64,000 nt of DNA from Bog-756 sp963745955. GTDB taxonomy: Bacteria > Actinomycetota > Acidimicrobiia > Acidimicrobiales > RAAP-2. Position 1 is the first letter of the stretch; the number at the start of each line of letters is the position of its first letter. Made by a program: the position numbers and the translations under genes. Positions 63,306 to 64,000 of this stretch are shown here, one piece after another. Under the pieces are notes generated by a model that saw only the letters and a program-made list of their open reading frames with translations, was not told the DNA's origin and did no database searches. Location of the stretch: contig CAVUZI010000008.1 in NCBI GenBank assembly GCA_963745955.1, positions 496,001-560,000 on the forward strand. The letters are read 5' to 3'.

Positions 63306-63332
63306 CGGCTGCAGGCGATAAATTGGCCAAAT
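63306..63332 (+). promoter_or_regulatory. Right arm of the palindrome; overlaps the mystery-protein-A start codon
   Basis: CGGCTGCAGGCGATAAATTG followed by GCCAAAT ends at the ATG (63331). No SD is present, which suggests leaderless or weak translation and repression by binding over the start. The TTGGCCAA core is itself palindromic. Autoregulation is inferred from the position next to an HTH gene. Confidence 0.6.
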
Positions 63333-63780
63333 GAGCCAAACAAGTGCACAGGCCCGTAGGTACTTCGATGCACGAATTGATCGACTTCGTCTGGTTGTGG
63401 ACGAGCCGCGGCCCCACCATGGATGGATCAGGGCGATCAGAGACGCTCTCGGAATGTCGAGCACGGAGCTCGCCTCCCGCATGGCGGTCGGCCAGTCGAC
63501 CATCTCCGGTCTCGAGAACAGTGAGATCCGCGGCACGATCAAACTGGACACGCTGCGGCGGGCTGCGGCTGCACTCGACTGCGACGTCATCTACTACCTC
63601 GTACCCCGTACGAGCCTTGAGGATACGGTTCGATTGCAGGCCCGGCGCAAGGCACATGAACAGCTGGCGCGAGAACCCCAGCCGGTGCCCGTCGAATACA
63701 GGAGTGCTGCCGATAGTTCGGATCCGCTCGACGAGCTCGCCTCGGGTTATATGGACCGCAGAGGACTCTGGACTGACTGA
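63331..63780 (+). CDS. Mobile mystery protein A family HTH regulator (orphan)
   Basis: 149 residues. A helix-turn-helix is seen at about 30-75: GWIRAIRDALGMSSTELASR, MAVGQSTISGLENSEIRGTI, then LDTLRRAAAALDCDVIYYLV. The conserved flank RLRLVVDEPRPHHGW and tail LEDTVRLQARR match mobile mystery protein A (TIGR02612), normally encoded next to mystery protein B, a Fic-domain protein, in a presumed toxin-antitoxin-like pair. No Fic gene follows within the 220 remaining bases. The IS66 insertion lies 56 bases upstream and probably alters its expression. Confidence 0.8.
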   Translation: MSQTSAQARRYFDARIDRLRLVVDEPRPHHGWIRAIRDALGMSSTELASRMAVGQSTISGLENSEIRGTIKLDTLRRAAAALDCDVIYYLVPRTSLEDTVRLQARRKAHEQLAREPQPVPVEYRSAADSSDPLDELASGYMDRRGLWTD

Positions 63781-63881
63781 GCACCCGCATTCCTATCGTT
63801 CATTGTACTGAGCCACAGGCGGGTCACAGCCCAGCGCTCCATGCTCATCCTTGACAGCAATCATCGATCAAGGAGCAGGAC

Positions 63882-64000
63882 ATGAGCGAAAGTCATGCGG
63901 AGCATCCGGGAGCAGTTGGATCCGATCCCTTTCCGGCGATCAGTCAACGCCGCCGCCGGGGGGTTCGGGTGACGAGCGCAGCCGCCTTGGCCCTCGGGTT
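63882..64000 (+). CDS. Start of an unidentified gene (truncated by the window end)
   Basis: ATG 63882 is preceded by AAGGAGCAGGAC. The 39 visible codons give MSESHAEHPGAVGSDPFPAI, then QRRRRGVRVTSAAALALGL, a charged N-terminus followed by the start of a hydrophobic segment: a membrane or exported protein. Nothing more can be said. Confidence 0.7.
   Translation, partial: MSESHAEHPGAVGSDPFPAISQRRRRGVRVTSAAALALG

Noticed and set aside
62063..63334. 423-codon plus-strand open frame through the IS66 element
   Set aside because: Antisense to the intact transposase, no domain and shadow-type composition.

Overview
The window is high-GC DNA with many GTG and TTG starts and strong Shine-Dalgarno sites. 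It carries an actinobacterial gene set: a DinB/DUF664 protein, a DUF2510 protein, a DEDD exonuclease/GIY-YIG fusion, an LpqC-like esterase, and secreted proteins built from 'GYWLVASDGG' repeats, which I associate mainly with Acidimicrobiia. I infer an actinobacterium, probably class Acidimicrobiia. No rRNA or phylogenetic marker here proves this.

Layout. 0-10 kb is mostly intact: the end of a GT-C membrane glycosyltransferase, a dolichyl-phosphate-type GT2, an NlpC/P60 hydrolase, a carboxylesterase whose stop codon lies inside an unusual tRNA gene (anticodon UAA, short variable loop), a DinB protein, a sulfatase and a secreted esterase. 9-17 kb holds a decayed segmental duplication. The unit is EEP-family membrane protein (-), 82-residue CHRCGW zinc-ribbon protein (-), 285-residue GT2 (+). 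It is complete at 14.2-17.2 kb; in the first copy the EEP gene is reduced to a 3' scrap at 9.2 kb, and a secreted GH114 glycosidase gene lies between that scrap and the rest of the unit. 18-22.7 kb has a low-GC polytopic protein, a secreted GH5 glycosidase, a duplicated 3' end of that GH5 gene and a serine-recombinase remnant. 24-32 kb is a coherent surface-polysaccharide cluster: a TupA-like ATP-grasp protein, three GT4 glycosyltransferases and a Wzx-like flippase in overlapping order, and a second TupA-like protein. 32-46.9 kb is mobile-element territory: a 322-bp deletion derivative of an IS630 element, a group II intron lying in frame and in sense inside a conserved ORF, large GT-C membrane proteins, a frameshifted repeat protein, a UspA scrap and an IS110 remnant joined to beta-helix and Ig-domain scraps. 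47-61.5 kb is metabolic and cell-wall: two Amidase_3 hydrolases (one with a 126-bp repeat array), a VOC protein, a GH1 beta-glucosidase, UspA, Smr, a peptidoglycan-binding lipoprotein, a P450, an enoyl-CoA hydratase/dienoyl-CoA reductase/acyl-CoA dehydrogenase group, trpD and a DEDD exonuclease. 61.6-63.3 kb is a complete single-ORF IS66-family element with terminal inverted repeats and an 8-bp target duplication. It has split a palindromic operator-like region in front of an orphan 'mobile mystery protein A' regulator.

Several genes in 53-61.5 kb (P450, trpD twice, DEDD exonuclease, thioredoxin-like), plus the intron protein and the 41-kb repeat protein, are broken by indels, most of which look like single bases. 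Real decay and sequencing error cannot be separated from this sequence alone.

The most notable items are the in-frame group II intron with its recognisable boundaries and domain V, the IS66-split palindrome, the duplicated EEP/zinc-ribbon/GT2 unit with its undescribed small zinc-ribbon family, and the UAA tRNA overlapping a coding sequence.
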